21,190 bases of DNA from contig CADBQK010000427.1 in the NCBI GenBank assembly GCA_902796775.1, positions 1 to 21,190 on the forward strand, given 5' to 3'. The stretch comes from an uncultured Lachnospiraceae bacterium. GTDB lineage: Bacteria; Bacillota_A; Clostridia; Lachnospirales; Lachnospiraceae. The notes beneath the pieces are model-generated. The model was not told where the DNA came from and made no database searches. It saw only the letters and a program-made list of their open reading frames with translations. Within the stretch, counting starts at the first letter, position 1. The number at the start of each line of letters is the position of its first letter. Position numbers and translations under genes: made by a program. Positions 8,824-15,480 of this stretch are shown here, one piece after another.

Positions 8824-9159
8824 ATGGAATGGTACCGGAAACTGTATCTGGGTAAAACGATGACGCAAAAGAGGAGTTATTACAAATACCTTGTGGAGAA
8901 GACAAAGAAGCTGACCGGCACCTACTGCATTCTGCTGTCGCCTCATCCGGGATGTCTTTTAGACATCTGCAGGACAGAAATGGTCCGTTCACCTCAGCTC
9001 TTCCGGATGGGAGAGATGGTCGTCGGGATCGCGGGCACGGTAAGCGAGGCCCGGGAGCTTGCAGGACGGATCATAGCGGATACGATCGCTGCTACTGGGA
9101 GTACCGATGTCAGGGCATTCCTGAGTAAGCAGGAGACAGCTGCAGGAGGAGATAGTTAA
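8824..9159 (+). CDS. Small uncharacterised protein, 111 residues
   Basis: I do not recognise this family. The protein begins with a basic aromatic stretch (MEWYRKLYLGK), followed by a lysine-rich segment KRSYYKYLVEKTKK. Next comes a hydrophobic strand-like TYCILLSP, then LLDICR, VVGIAGTVSEARELAGRIIADTIAATG and a TDVRAFL ending. The alternation of strands and helices suggests a small folded cytosolic domain, with no signal peptide or membrane span. AAGGGGGTGA lies a few bases before ATG, a strong ribosome binding site. It starts 38 bases after the rhomboid gene and stops three bases before the DUF2953 gene, so it is almost surely cotranscribed with both. Codon use matches its neighbours. Confidence 0.75.
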   Translation: MEWYRKLYLGKTMTQKRSYYKYLVEKTKKLTGTYCILLSPHPGCLLDICRTEMVRSPQLFRMGEMVVGIAGTVSEARELAGRIIADTIAATGSTDVRAFLSKQETAAGGDS

Positions 9160-9162
9160 GCT

Positions 9163-10248
9163 ATGCCGGGAATCATATTTCTGATCTTGGGGATTCTGCT
9201 GAAGATCCTTCTGGCCGTTATTTTGATCATCGTGGTCCTGCTGCTGATCTTTCTGCTGGTTCCCCTGTGTTATAAGATATACATCGGAAAAGATGATGCT
9301 GTGAGAGTCCGGGTTGATGGCAGCTGGCTGCTGCGTCTGGTGCGGGGCGCAGTAAGGCTGGATTCATCATCGCCAAACGGGATGAAGCCGCATATCTGGT
9401 TTAAGGCTGCCTGGCTGACACTGTATGATAATGAGGAAAGTGCCGGCAGTCAGGATGATAAGAGTGATACAGATGCTCCGTCCCCCGGACAGGAGCCGCC
9501 GCAGGAACCTGCGGCAGAGTCTTCTGACATGCCGGAGGAGGAAACAGTTCCGGGATCTGCAGAAACCGGGACAGAGGATGCTGATCTGGAGACCGCCCAG
9601 GAGCAGCAGGAAGTTCCGCTGATCACGCAATCTGAAGATGAAAACAGTGAGAGCGGTGAGGGCAGTGAAAGTAGTGAGGGCAGTGAGGAAGATGCTCCGG
9701 TAAAAAAGAGCCTTCGGGAAAAGATCCGGGAGAAAGCGGACAGCCTTCATCAGCTTGCAGATGATCTGTCTGAGAAGATCGCCCGCATCCTGGATGCGCT
9801 GCTGGATCTGCCGGAAAAAGTCTGGGACAAGGCGGATGCCATTTCGGATAAGGTGGACGGTATCTGGGATAAGGCAGATTCACTGATCACCAGAAGAGAT
9901 AAGATCATTGCGATTCTGGAGGATGAACGCTGCTCAAGATATATTTGCAAGTGCCTGAAACAGCTGCGTAAGATACTGATCTATCTCAGGCCCGGGATCG
10001 ATTTTCTGCACCTGCACTTCGGATTTGATGATCCCTCGCTGACAGGAAAAGTGCTTGGGTATCTCAGTTTCCTGTATCCTGCAAACGAGGACAGGATGAC
10101 AGTCATACCGGAGTTTGAAGAGACAGTCCTGGAGGGAGAAGCCCAGTTCTCCGGAAAGATACGCATCGGAAGGCTTGTATGGTATATGCTGCCGGTTGTT
10201 CTTGATCCATGCTTCTTCCGTCTGATCAAACAGATCAGGAAATTATAG
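9163..10248 (+). CDS. DUF2953 domain membrane protein (YtfI-like)
   Basis: The 361-residue protein starts with a long hydrophobic anchor (about 3-37), followed by the short conserved block GSWLLRLVRGAV typical of DUF2953. A long acidic Ser/Gly/Glu linker (about 92-180) includes a near-tandem SESGEGSESSEG. An amphipathic helical region (181-250) repeats DKAD/SDKVDGIWDKAD. The conserved C-terminal part (about 265-361) holds HFGFDDPSLTG and PEFEETVLEG. In Bacillus subtilis the homologue YtfI is encoded beside ytfJ (gerW), and the same pairing occurs here, which supports both calls. Its molecular function is unknown; a link to spore envelope or germination is inferred from context only. GGAGGAG lies about 13 bases before ATG. 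The gene ends 122 bases before gerW. Confidence 0.82.
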   Translation: MPGIIFLILGILLKILLAVILIIVVLLLIFLLVPLCYKIYIGKDDAVRVRVDGSWLLRLVRGAVRLDSSSPNGMKPHIWFKAAWLTLYDNEESAGSQDDKSDTDAPSPGQEPPQEPAAESSDMPEEETVPGSAETGTEDADLETAQEQQEVPLITQSEDENSESGEGSESSEGSEEDAPVKKSLREKIREKADSLHQLADDLSEKIARILDALLDLPEKVWDKADAISDKVDGIWDKADSLITRRDKIIAILEDERCSRYICKCLKQLRKILIYLRPGIDFLHLHFGFDDPSLTGKVLGYLSFLYPANEDRMTVIPEFEETVLEGEAQFSGKIRIGRLVWYMLPVVLDPCFFRLIKQIRKL

Positions 10249-10260
10249 TACTGTACAGTA
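10249..10260. repeat. Perfect 12-bp palindrome after the DUF2953 stop codon
   Basis: TACTGTACAGTA begins immediately after the TAG stop codon. It is too short and AT-rich to be a terminator stem and has no U tract. A repressor operator is possible, but nothing else supports it. Confidence 0.35.
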
Positions 10261-10289
10261 TTTATCTTGTTTTCCGGGATGTTGAAATA

Positions 10290-10317
10290 GAATAGTCAAT
10301 CTTCAATGATCATGATA
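10290..10317 (+). promoter_or_regulatory. Candidate forespore-type (sigma-G/F-like) promoter for gerW
   Basis: GAATA (10290-10294) and CATGATA (10311-10317) are 16 bases apart. The first matches the sigma-G -35 pattern. The second differs from the CATnnTA-type -10 in one base, and the spacer is slightly short. No good vegetative promoter was found between the DUF2953 gene and gerW. The B. subtilis homologue ytfJ is forespore-expressed, which makes the match plausible but not proven. Confidence 0.35.
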
Positions 10318-10370
10318 GATTACCAGAATGATAGTATAAATATAAAATAGATAGTATGGGAGGTTTCTTC

Positions 10371-10775
10371 ATGGCTGACAATCAATTTCAGAACACAGTT
10401 GAGGCTTTGTTTCGCGGTATGGATGGTTACATTTCTTCAAAGACCGTAATCGGAGAGCCAATCTATGTGCATGATACGGCGATCCTTCCGCTGATGGATG
10501 TTTCCTTCGGAATGGGTGCCGGCGCATGGCATCGCAGCGGTAAAGAGTCTGCTTCAGGCGGTATGGGCGGAAAGCTTTCCCCGAGTGCAGTTCTGGTCAT
10601 CAAGGACGGAGCCGTGCGCGTAGTGAATGTATCCTCCTCTGATCCGGTTTCCAAGGTCATTGACATGGCTCCGGATATCATTAACCGCTTCACCGGCGGG
10701 AGGAAGACCGATCCTGAGGTAGAAGAGGTCATCGAGAATATCAGGCAGGATGCGCAGGAGACCGGGAATGAGTGA
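10371..10775 (+). CDS. gerW: GerW family sporulation protein (YtfJ)
   Basis: The product is a 134-residue protein of the GerW/YtfJ family, known from B. subtilis as a forespore protein needed for normal germination with L-alanine. Visible family features are TVIGEPIYVHDTAILPLMDVSFG, the Gly-rich GAGAWHRSG...GGMGGKLSPSAVLVI, and VSSSDPVSKVIDMAPDIINRF. I start at the ATG at 10371 because GGGAGGT (10358-10364) is then a ribosome binding site at proper distance. An upstream in-frame ATG at 10356 overlaps that site and would add only MGGFF. The downstream FHA gene overlaps the last eight bases (ATGAGTGA), implying translational coupling. The gene suggests a spore-forming ancestry, though GerW-like genes also occur in strains not seen to sporulate. 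Confidence 0.92.
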   Translation: MADNQFQNTVEALFRGMDGYISSKTVIGEPIYVHDTAILPLMDVSFGMGAGAWHRSGKESASGGMGGKLSPSAVLVIKDGAVRVVNVSSSDPVSKVIDMAPDIINRFTGGRKTDPEVEEVIENIRQDAQETGNE

Positions 10776-11772
10776 TCTTCTGAGCATTCAGACGATCCGC
10801 GGGCAGGAGATGCTCGTTTACAGATACCGCTCAGCATCTGACATCGACGACATTATCATCCAGCTGATCAATGAATCCCGTGAAAACGGATTTCTCCGGA
10901 TGAATGTGCTGAAAAAGGAAAGGCTCCTGGCTTTTCAAACAGAGGGCCTGCTTCCTTTGTCTGCTTATGTGCCCGGATCAGCGGGAGAGGAAGATCTGCT
11001 GCGGGTTTTAAAGGAGCTGTACAGCATCCTGTTTTACCTGGAAGATTCTTTCATTGATGCACAGCTGGCTGTTATGGACGAGTCTGCCGTCTATATCGAT
11101 GAGCAGGATGAAAAGCTGTATCTGGCCGTTCTGCCTGATAACGGCATTTCCGATTCCAGAAGCGATCTAACATCCTTCCTGCTTTATCTTCTCGATAAAT
11201 TCGGACGGGATGCATCAGAGAAGTTTCGAGAGGACGTCAGGGAACGGATCTGCGGCGGCCTGGCTGACCTTGTAAGTCTGGGGGACCTGGTCTCATCGAT
11301 CGATCAGGAGCTGCATCCTGTGCGTGTGAAAGCGGATCCGGTGCAGGATGATATCCTGTTTATGGATGAAGATCGTGAAAAAGATGAGGATACTGTTTTC
11401 TCAGAGATGGATAAAAACTCCGGTGAAGATCAGCCGGAGAGTCAGGCATTTTTGCTGCGCAGGAGCAGCGGGGAGATCATCATGCTTCCCCATTCTCCTT
11501 ATATCATCGGAAAAGTTCCGCTTGCCTGCGACTATGTTGTCGGGAACAATCCTGCCCTGAGCCGGATTCATGCGATCATCCGGTATGACAGGAGTGAAGA
11601 CCAGTACTATATCATTGACTGCGGTTCCACAAACCATATCTATCTGAATGGGATCATGATCGAGGATTCTCTGCCGTCACGACTGATGGACGGGATGCAG
11701 ATTTTTCTGGCAAATGAGAGATTTGATTTCATCCGCAGGACAGTAAGCAATGATGCAGGAGTTTATACATAG
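10768..11772 (+). CDS. FHA domain protein with DUF6382-like N-terminal region
   Basis: The 334-residue protein has an N-terminal alpha/beta region (about 1-180) resembling DUF6382. An acidic linker (about 190-225) joins it to a C-terminal forkhead-associated domain (about 228-322). FHA signature residues are present: the IGK turn at 247-249, SRIH (Ser265, Arg266, His268), and GSTNHIYLNG (286-295), corresponding to the phosphothreonine-binding loop. It therefore probably reads phosphorylation by Ser/Thr kinases, but no kinase gene lies in this window. I choose the ATG at 10768, overlapping the gerW stop as ATGAGTGA, with AGGAG eight bases before it. The in-frame ATG at 10750 would add MRRRPG and lacks a comparable ribosome site. 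A terminator follows directly. Confidence 0.85.
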   Translation: MSDLLSIQTIRGQEMLVYRYRSASDIDDIIIQLINESRENGFLRMNVLKKERLLAFQTEGLLPLSAYVPGSAGEEDLLRVLKELYSILFYLEDSFIDAQLAVMDESAVYIDEQDEKLYLAVLPDNGISDSRSDLTSFLLYLLDKFGRDASEKFREDVRERICGGLADLVSLGDLVSSIDQELHPVRVKADPVQDDILFMDEDREKDEDTVFSEMDKNSGEDQPESQAFLLRRSSGEIIMLPHSPYIIGKVPLACDYVVGNNPALSRIHAIIRYDRSEDQYYIIDCGSTNHIYLNGIMIEDSLPSRLMDGMQIFLANERFDFIRRTVSNDAGVYT

Positions 11773-11783
11773 GAAACATAAGA

Positions 11784-11809
11784 AAAAGACCGCCTCTCGG
11801 CGGTCTTTT
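11784..11809. terminator. Bidirectional terminator between the FHA gene and rpmB
   Basis: An 11-bp perfect stem (11784-11794 with 11799-11809) has a TCTC loop and four T at the end on either strand. It can stop both the rightward FHA-gene transcript and the leftward rpmB transcript. Confidence 0.9.
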
Positions 11810-11833
11810 ATCTCTGGTCAAATAGGCAGAGTC

Positions 11834-12019
11834 TTATGCTCTTTCAACCAGGCCTGAACGCAGGCAGGAAGTACAAACATAGATCCTCTTCGGAGTGCCG
11901 TTCACTTTAGCCTTGACTTTTTTGATGTTAGACTTCCACATCTTGTTAGACCTTCTATGTGAATGAGACACTTTGATACCGAAGTGGGCTCCCTTACCGC
12001 AAATCGAACATTTTGCCAT
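11834..12019 (-). CDS. rpmB: 50S ribosomal protein bL28, zinc-binding type
   Basis: This 61-residue basic protein belongs to the large ribosomal subunit. It starts MAKCSICGKG and contains VSHSHRRSNKMWKSNIKKV, the standard bL28 core, and ends CTSCLRSGLVERA. Both CxxC pairs (C4/C7 and C49/C52) are intact, so this is the zinc-containing form rather than the cysteine-free paralogue. GGGAGGTG lies upstream of ATG. It has its own promoter (12089-12117) and is transcribed against both neighbours. The placement beside the asp23-like and fakA genes is the same as in Bacillus, where rpmB precedes yloU-yloV. Confidence 0.97.
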   Translation of the reverse strand: MAKCSICGKGAHFGIKVSHSHRRSNKMWKSNIKKVKAKVNGTPKRIYVCTSCLRSGLVERA

Positions 12020-12088
12020 CCTAAAGCACCTCCCTTTATGTTCTGTCAGACGAAGGCTACAGATCCAAAAGGAGTCTGCAACATTAAG

Positions 12089-12117
12089 ATAATAACAGAT
12101 TGCCCCTGCGAATGCAA
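12089..12117 (-). promoter_or_regulatory. Promoter for rpmB
   Basis: On the minus strand TTGCAT (12117-12112) and TATTAT (12094-12089) are separated by 17 bases. The start codon is about 70 bases downstream. Confidence 0.75.
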
Positions 12118-12165
12118 GCAGATTTTTTGATTGTACAAAAAAAAGATTCCTTTTTCTTATTTATG

Positions 12166-12174
12166 TGTTATGAT
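12166..12174 (+). promoter_or_regulatory. Extended -10 promoter for the asp23-like gene and fakA
   Basis: TGTTATGAT is an extended -10 (TGn plus TATGAT). No good -35 is seen 16-18 bases upstream. It lies about 65 bases before the asp23-like start codon. Confidence 0.5.
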
Positions 12175-12239
12175 AGTAACCGAATCGAATCATAACCTAA
12201 GTAGAATATTCATACCAGGATGCATGTAGGAGGATCTAA

Positions 12240-12599
12240 ATGAAGGGTTACATACATTCCGATAAGGGAAATATCGACATCAATGTAGAGGTTATCGAGA
12301 AATATGCCGGGATCGAAGCAGCTTCCTGCTTTGGTGTAGTCGGCATGGCCATGGTCAGTATGAAGGACGGCCTGGTTAAGCTCCTGCGCAGGGAGAGCCT
12401 TACCAAAGGTGTTGATATCAAGATAGAAGATGAGAACAAGATCACGGTCGACTTCCATATTATTACTGTATACGGCATCAGCATTGCTACGATTTCGGAC
12501 AATCTTATGCATACAGTGAAATACCAGATCGAAGAGTATACCGGGATGAAGGTGGAGAAGATCAATATCTTCGTAGAAGGTGTGCGTGTTATCGACTGA
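12240..12599 (+). CDS. Asp23/Gls24 family envelope stress protein (YloU-like)
   Basis: This 119-residue cytosolic protein of the Asp23/Gls24 family matches the size of B. subtilis YloU. The pattern includes an early strand GNIDINVEVIEKYAGIEAASCFGVVGMA, then VKLLRRESLTKGVDIKIEDENKITVDFHIITVYG and a closing VEKINIFVEGVRV. Family members are linked to cell-envelope homeostasis, and the YloU type is regularly encoded just before fakA/yloV. TAGGAGGAT lies before ATG. fakA follows after 17 bases with its own strong ribosome site, so the two form an operon. The exact biochemical role of this small protein is not known. Confidence 0.92.
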   Translation: MKGYIHSDKGNIDINVEVIEKYAGIEAASCFGVVGMAMVSMKDGLVKLLRRESLTKGVDIKIEDENKITVDFHIITVYGISIATISDNLMHTVKYQIEEYTGMKVEKINIFVEGVRVID

Positions 12600-12616
12600 T
12601 ACAGGAGGGTCTAAAC

Positions 12617-14311
12617 GTGGAAATAAACAGAATTGATGCGGCCATGCTGAAAAAAATGTTTATGGCCGGAGCAAAAAGACTGGATGCAAATAAGGATTAT
12701 ATCAACGAGCTGAATGTGTTCCCGGTGCCGGATGGTGATACCGGGACCAACATGACTATGACGATCATGTCGGCAGCCAGCGAGGTGGCAGCTATCGAGG
12801 AGCCGGATATGGAGTCGCTTTCCAGGGCATTTTCTCAGGGGGCGCTCCGTGGAGCCAGAGGCAATTCCGGTGTTATCCTCTCACAGCTTCTCAGGGGTTT
12901 CGCAAGGACTGTCAAGGAGTGTGAATATATTGACGGCCCCATCGCTGCAGAGGCTTTTAAGAGAGCAAGCGAGACTGCATACAAGGCAGTTATGAAGCCT
13001 AAGGAAGGTACGATCCTGACAGTAGCCAGGGGTATGAGCGAGAAGGCACAGGACATTTTCGAAAGCTGTGATGATCTTGCAGAAGCGATGCGCCAGGTCA
13101 TTGAATATGGAAACTATATGCTCAGCCTGACTCCGGAGATGCTGCCTGTCCTCAAGCAGGCAGGTGTTGTTGACTCCGGCGGACAGGGTCTGATGACCAT
13201 TATGGAGGGTGCTTATGACTGTCTCACAGGCAAGGAAGATGGGACTGTGGATGTTGCACCTGCTGCCGTGAAAGTTCCTGCCGGCGGAGCAAAGCTGGGG
13301 CTGGACGAGATCGAGACCGCTGATATTAAATACGGATACTGTACAGAGTTTATCATAATGCTTGAGAAGGAGTTCACGGAAAAAGATGAGGATGAGGTCA
13401 AAGAGTACCTGTCTTCCATCGGAGATTCTCTCGTTTGTGTGTCGGACGATGAGATTGTGAAGATCCACGTGCATACCAACGATCCCGGTCTGGCGATCCA
13501 GAAGGGCCTCACATACGGCTCCCTGACAAAGATGAAGATCGACAATATGCGGGAGGAGCACAATGAGCGTCTGTTCAGGGATGCCCAGAAGCTGGCTGCC
13601 CAGCAGGCCATGGAAGCCGCCGAGAAAGAAAAGGCGAAGCAGGGGCCTCCGAAAGAGGTCGGTTTTGTGGTCGTTTCGATCGGCGATGGCATGAAAGAGA
13701 TCTTTAAAGGACTTGGTGCAGATGCCATCGTGGAGGGCGGACAGACGATGAATCCTTCCACAGCTGATATCCTGGAAGCAGCACAGAAGGTCAATGCCAA
13801 GTCAGTTTTTATCCTTCCGAATAATAAAAACATCATCCTGGCTGCAAATCAGGCAGCAGAGATGTGCAAGGATAAAAAACTTCTGGTCGTACCTTCTACG
13901 ACGGTTCCGCAGGGCATCAGCGCAATGATCAATTTCAATGCCGAGCTTTCCGGTGAGGAAAACAGGGAGGCAATGACAGCGGAGATGGAAGCGGTCAGAA
14001 GTGCTCAGGTTACCTTTGCCGTAAGGGATACGACCATTGACGACAAAGAGGTCCATCAGGGAGATATCATGGGCCTGTCGGACAAAGGACTTGCTGCAGT
14101 CGGATCCGATATCGGCCAGACAGTGATCGATACACTTGCAACCATGGCCGATGAAGATGACCAGATCATCAGTTTGTACTACGGCAGCGATGTGAAAGAG
14201 GAAGATGCTCTGGATCTGGCTGACAGGATACAGGAGCTGTATCCGGACTGTGAGGTAGAGGCCTACAGTGGCGGCCAGCCGATCTATTATTATATTTTCT
14301 CTGTGGAATAG
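12617..14311 (+). CDS. fakA: Fatty acid kinase subunit FakA (DAK2/YloV family)
   Basis: FakA phosphorylates fatty acids held by a FakB (DegV-family) partner, giving acyl-phosphate that enters phospholipid synthesis through PlsX and PlsY. The N-terminal DhaL/DAK2 domain (about 1-200) has the metal site NVFPVPDGDTGTNM (Asp39, Asp41) and the nucleotide loop GALRGARGNSGVILSQ. A middle domain is followed by the C-terminal domain (about 335-564) starting VGFVVVSIGDG. The length of 564 residues is typical. The start is GTG at 12617, seven bases after AGGAGGG; no nearby ATG has a ribosome site. No FakB gene is in the window. recG, which often follows in Bacillus, is absent; rsmD comes next, behind its own promoter. 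Confidence 0.93.
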   Translation: MEINRIDAAMLKKMFMAGAKRLDANKDYINELNVFPVPDGDTGTNMTMTIMSAASEVAAIEEPDMESLSRAFSQGALRGARGNSGVILSQLLRGFARTVKECEYIDGPIAAEAFKRASETAYKAVMKPKEGTILTVARGMSEKAQDIFESCDDLAEAMRQVIEYGNYMLSLTPEMLPVLKQAGVVDSGGQGLMTIMEGAYDCLTGKEDGTVDVAPAAVKVPAGGAKLGLDEIETADIKYGYCTEFIIMLEKEFTEKDEDEVKEYLSSIGDSLVCVSDDEIVKIHVHTNDPGLAIQKGLTYGSLTKMKIDNMREEHNERLFRDAQKLAAQQAMEAAEKEKAKQGPPKEVGFVVVSIGDGMKEIFKGLGADAIVEGGQTMNPSTADILEAAQKVNAKSVFILPNNKNIILAANQAAEMCKDKKLLVVPSTTVPQGISAMINFNAELSGEENREAMTAEMEAVRSAQVTFAVRDTTIDDKEVHQGDIMGLSDKGLAAVGSDIGQTVIDTLATMADEDDQIISLYYGSDVKEEDALDLADRIQELYPDCEVEAYSGGQPIYYYIFSVE

Positions 14312-14355
14312 ATACCGCAGCTAAAAAGCAGGGGATTTTCCCGGATAGATTTCTC

Positions 14356-14384
14356 TTGAAATCTTTGTGAAAATATACTACAAT
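14356..14384 (+). promoter_or_regulatory. Promoter for rsmD-coaD
   Basis: TTGAAA (14356-14361) and TACAAT (14379-14384) are separated by 17 bases. An in-frame ATG at 14367 lies inside this promoter and would not be on the transcript, which supports the later rsmD start at 14412. Confidence 0.75.
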
Positions 14385-14411
14385 GTTTTATACTCTGCAA
14401 GGGGTGGCGGT

Positions 14412-14969
14412 ATGCGTGTGATCGCCGGTAAGGCAAAAGGTGCCCGTCTGGTTACGGTAGAAGGCTTGTCTGTCCGTCCGACAACGGACAGGATCAAGGA
14501 GACGCTGTTTAACATTCTGGCTCCGGACCTGTATGGATGTGTTTTTCTCGATCTGTTCTGCGGAAGCGGGGCGATTGGGATAGAAGCTCTCAGCAGGGGA
14601 GCTGAAAAGGCCTATTTTGTTGACCGGGATAAGCGCAGCATTTCCTGTGTCAGAGAGAATCTGCGGCATACTCATCTGGAGGACAGTGCCTGTTTGATGA
14701 GGATGGACGCAGCGGCTGCGATCCGCAGTCTTAGTCAGCAGAAGGTGCATGCGGATATTATCTTTATGGATCCGCCCTATGGGAAAGGATTGGAAAAGGA
14801 AGTTCTGCTGGCTCTTTCAGATGCTTCTTCACTGGCAGACACAGAGACACTGATCATAGTTGAAGAGTCACTGGATACGGATCTTTCCTATTTATCGTCC
14901 GGCGGATACAGCCGGATCCGGACAAAAGCCTATAAGACAAATCAGCATGTATTTGTCCGGAAAACATGA
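14412..14969 (+). CDS. rsmD: 16S rRNA (guanine(966)-N(2))-methyltransferase RsmD
   Basis: RsmD methylates G966 of 16S rRNA in the assembled small subunit, using S-adenosylmethionine. The 185-residue protein starts with the typical MRVIAGKAKG. It has the SAM-binding DLFCGSGAIGIEALSRG (47-63) and the catalytic DPPY (120-123), with RPTTDRIKETLFNIL at 22-36 also characteristic. I choose ATG 14412, preceded by AAGGGGTGGCGGT. A longer frame starting at 14367 begins within the promoter and adds 15 residues not found in the family. coaD starts 13 bases after the stop, a very widely conserved pairing. Confidence 0.95.
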   Translation: MRVIAGKAKGARLVTVEGLSVRPTTDRIKETLFNILAPDLYGCVFLDLFCGSGAIGIEALSRGAEKAYFVDRDKRSISCVRENLRHTHLEDSACLMRMDAAAAIRSLSQQKVHADIIFMDPPYGKGLEKEVLLALSDASSLADTETLIIVEESLDTDLSYLSSGGYSRIRTKAYKTNQHVFVRKT

Positions 14970-14982
14970 GGATAGTTATTTT

Positions 14983-15462
14983 ATGAGAACAGCAATTTAT
15001 CCAGGCAGCTTTGATCCTGTAACTAACGGACATATGGACATAATCCGCCGTGCAGCGGAGATGGTGGACAGACTGGTGATCGGAGTTCTGAATAACAGCA
15101 CAAAATCTCCATTGTTTTCGGTAGAGGAACGTGTTACTATGTTAAAGAAGGTAACAGAGGGCATACCGGGCGTTGAAGTTACTTATTTCACAGGTATGCT
15201 TATAGACTTTGCCCAGAGCTGCGATGCCAGGATCATTGTAAGAGGCCTGCGCGGCGTTTCTGATCTTGAATATGAGCGTTCCTGGGCACAGGCAAATCAC
15301 AGCATGAGGCCGCAGCTGGATACGATGTTCCTGATCACTGATCAGAAATATTCCTATATCAGTTCAAGTATGGTGCGCGAACTTGCCGGATATCATGCAG
15401 ATATCCGTGAGCTTGTTCCGGCCTATGTGGCAGAGATGATCGCAGAGAAAACCGGTAAATAG
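14983..15462 (+). CDS. coaD: Phosphopantetheine adenylyltransferase
   Basis: CoaD joins 4'-phosphopantetheine and ATP to form dephospho-CoA, the penultimate step of coenzyme A synthesis. The 159-residue length is standard. The nucleotidyltransferase motif YPGSFDPVTNGHMDII (6-21) includes the T/HxGH signature (Thr14, His17). RGLRGVSDLEYE (87-98) and the C-terminal ISSSMVREL (126-134, the ISSTxVR motif) complete the site. The start at 14983 gives the exact family N-terminus, with GAGG about 11 bases upstream. A longer in-frame reading from 14860 only extends back into rsmD. The next gene follows after 18 bases with its own GGAAGGGG. Confidence 0.97.
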   Translation: MRTAIYPGSFDPVTNGHMDIIRRAAEMVDRLVIGVLNNSTKSPLFSVEERVTMLKKVTEGIPGVEVTYFTGMLIDFAQSCDARIIVRGLRGVSDLEYERSWAQANHSMRPQLDTMFLITDQKYSYISSSMVRELAGYHADIRELVPAYVAEMIAEKTGK

Positions 15463-15480
15463 TCAGGAAGGGGTAAAAAC

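Noticed and set aside
14860..14982. A longer N-terminus for coaD starting inside rsmD
   Set aside because: The family begins at the MRTAIYPGSFDP equivalent (14983). The extension is rsmD sequence read in another frame.
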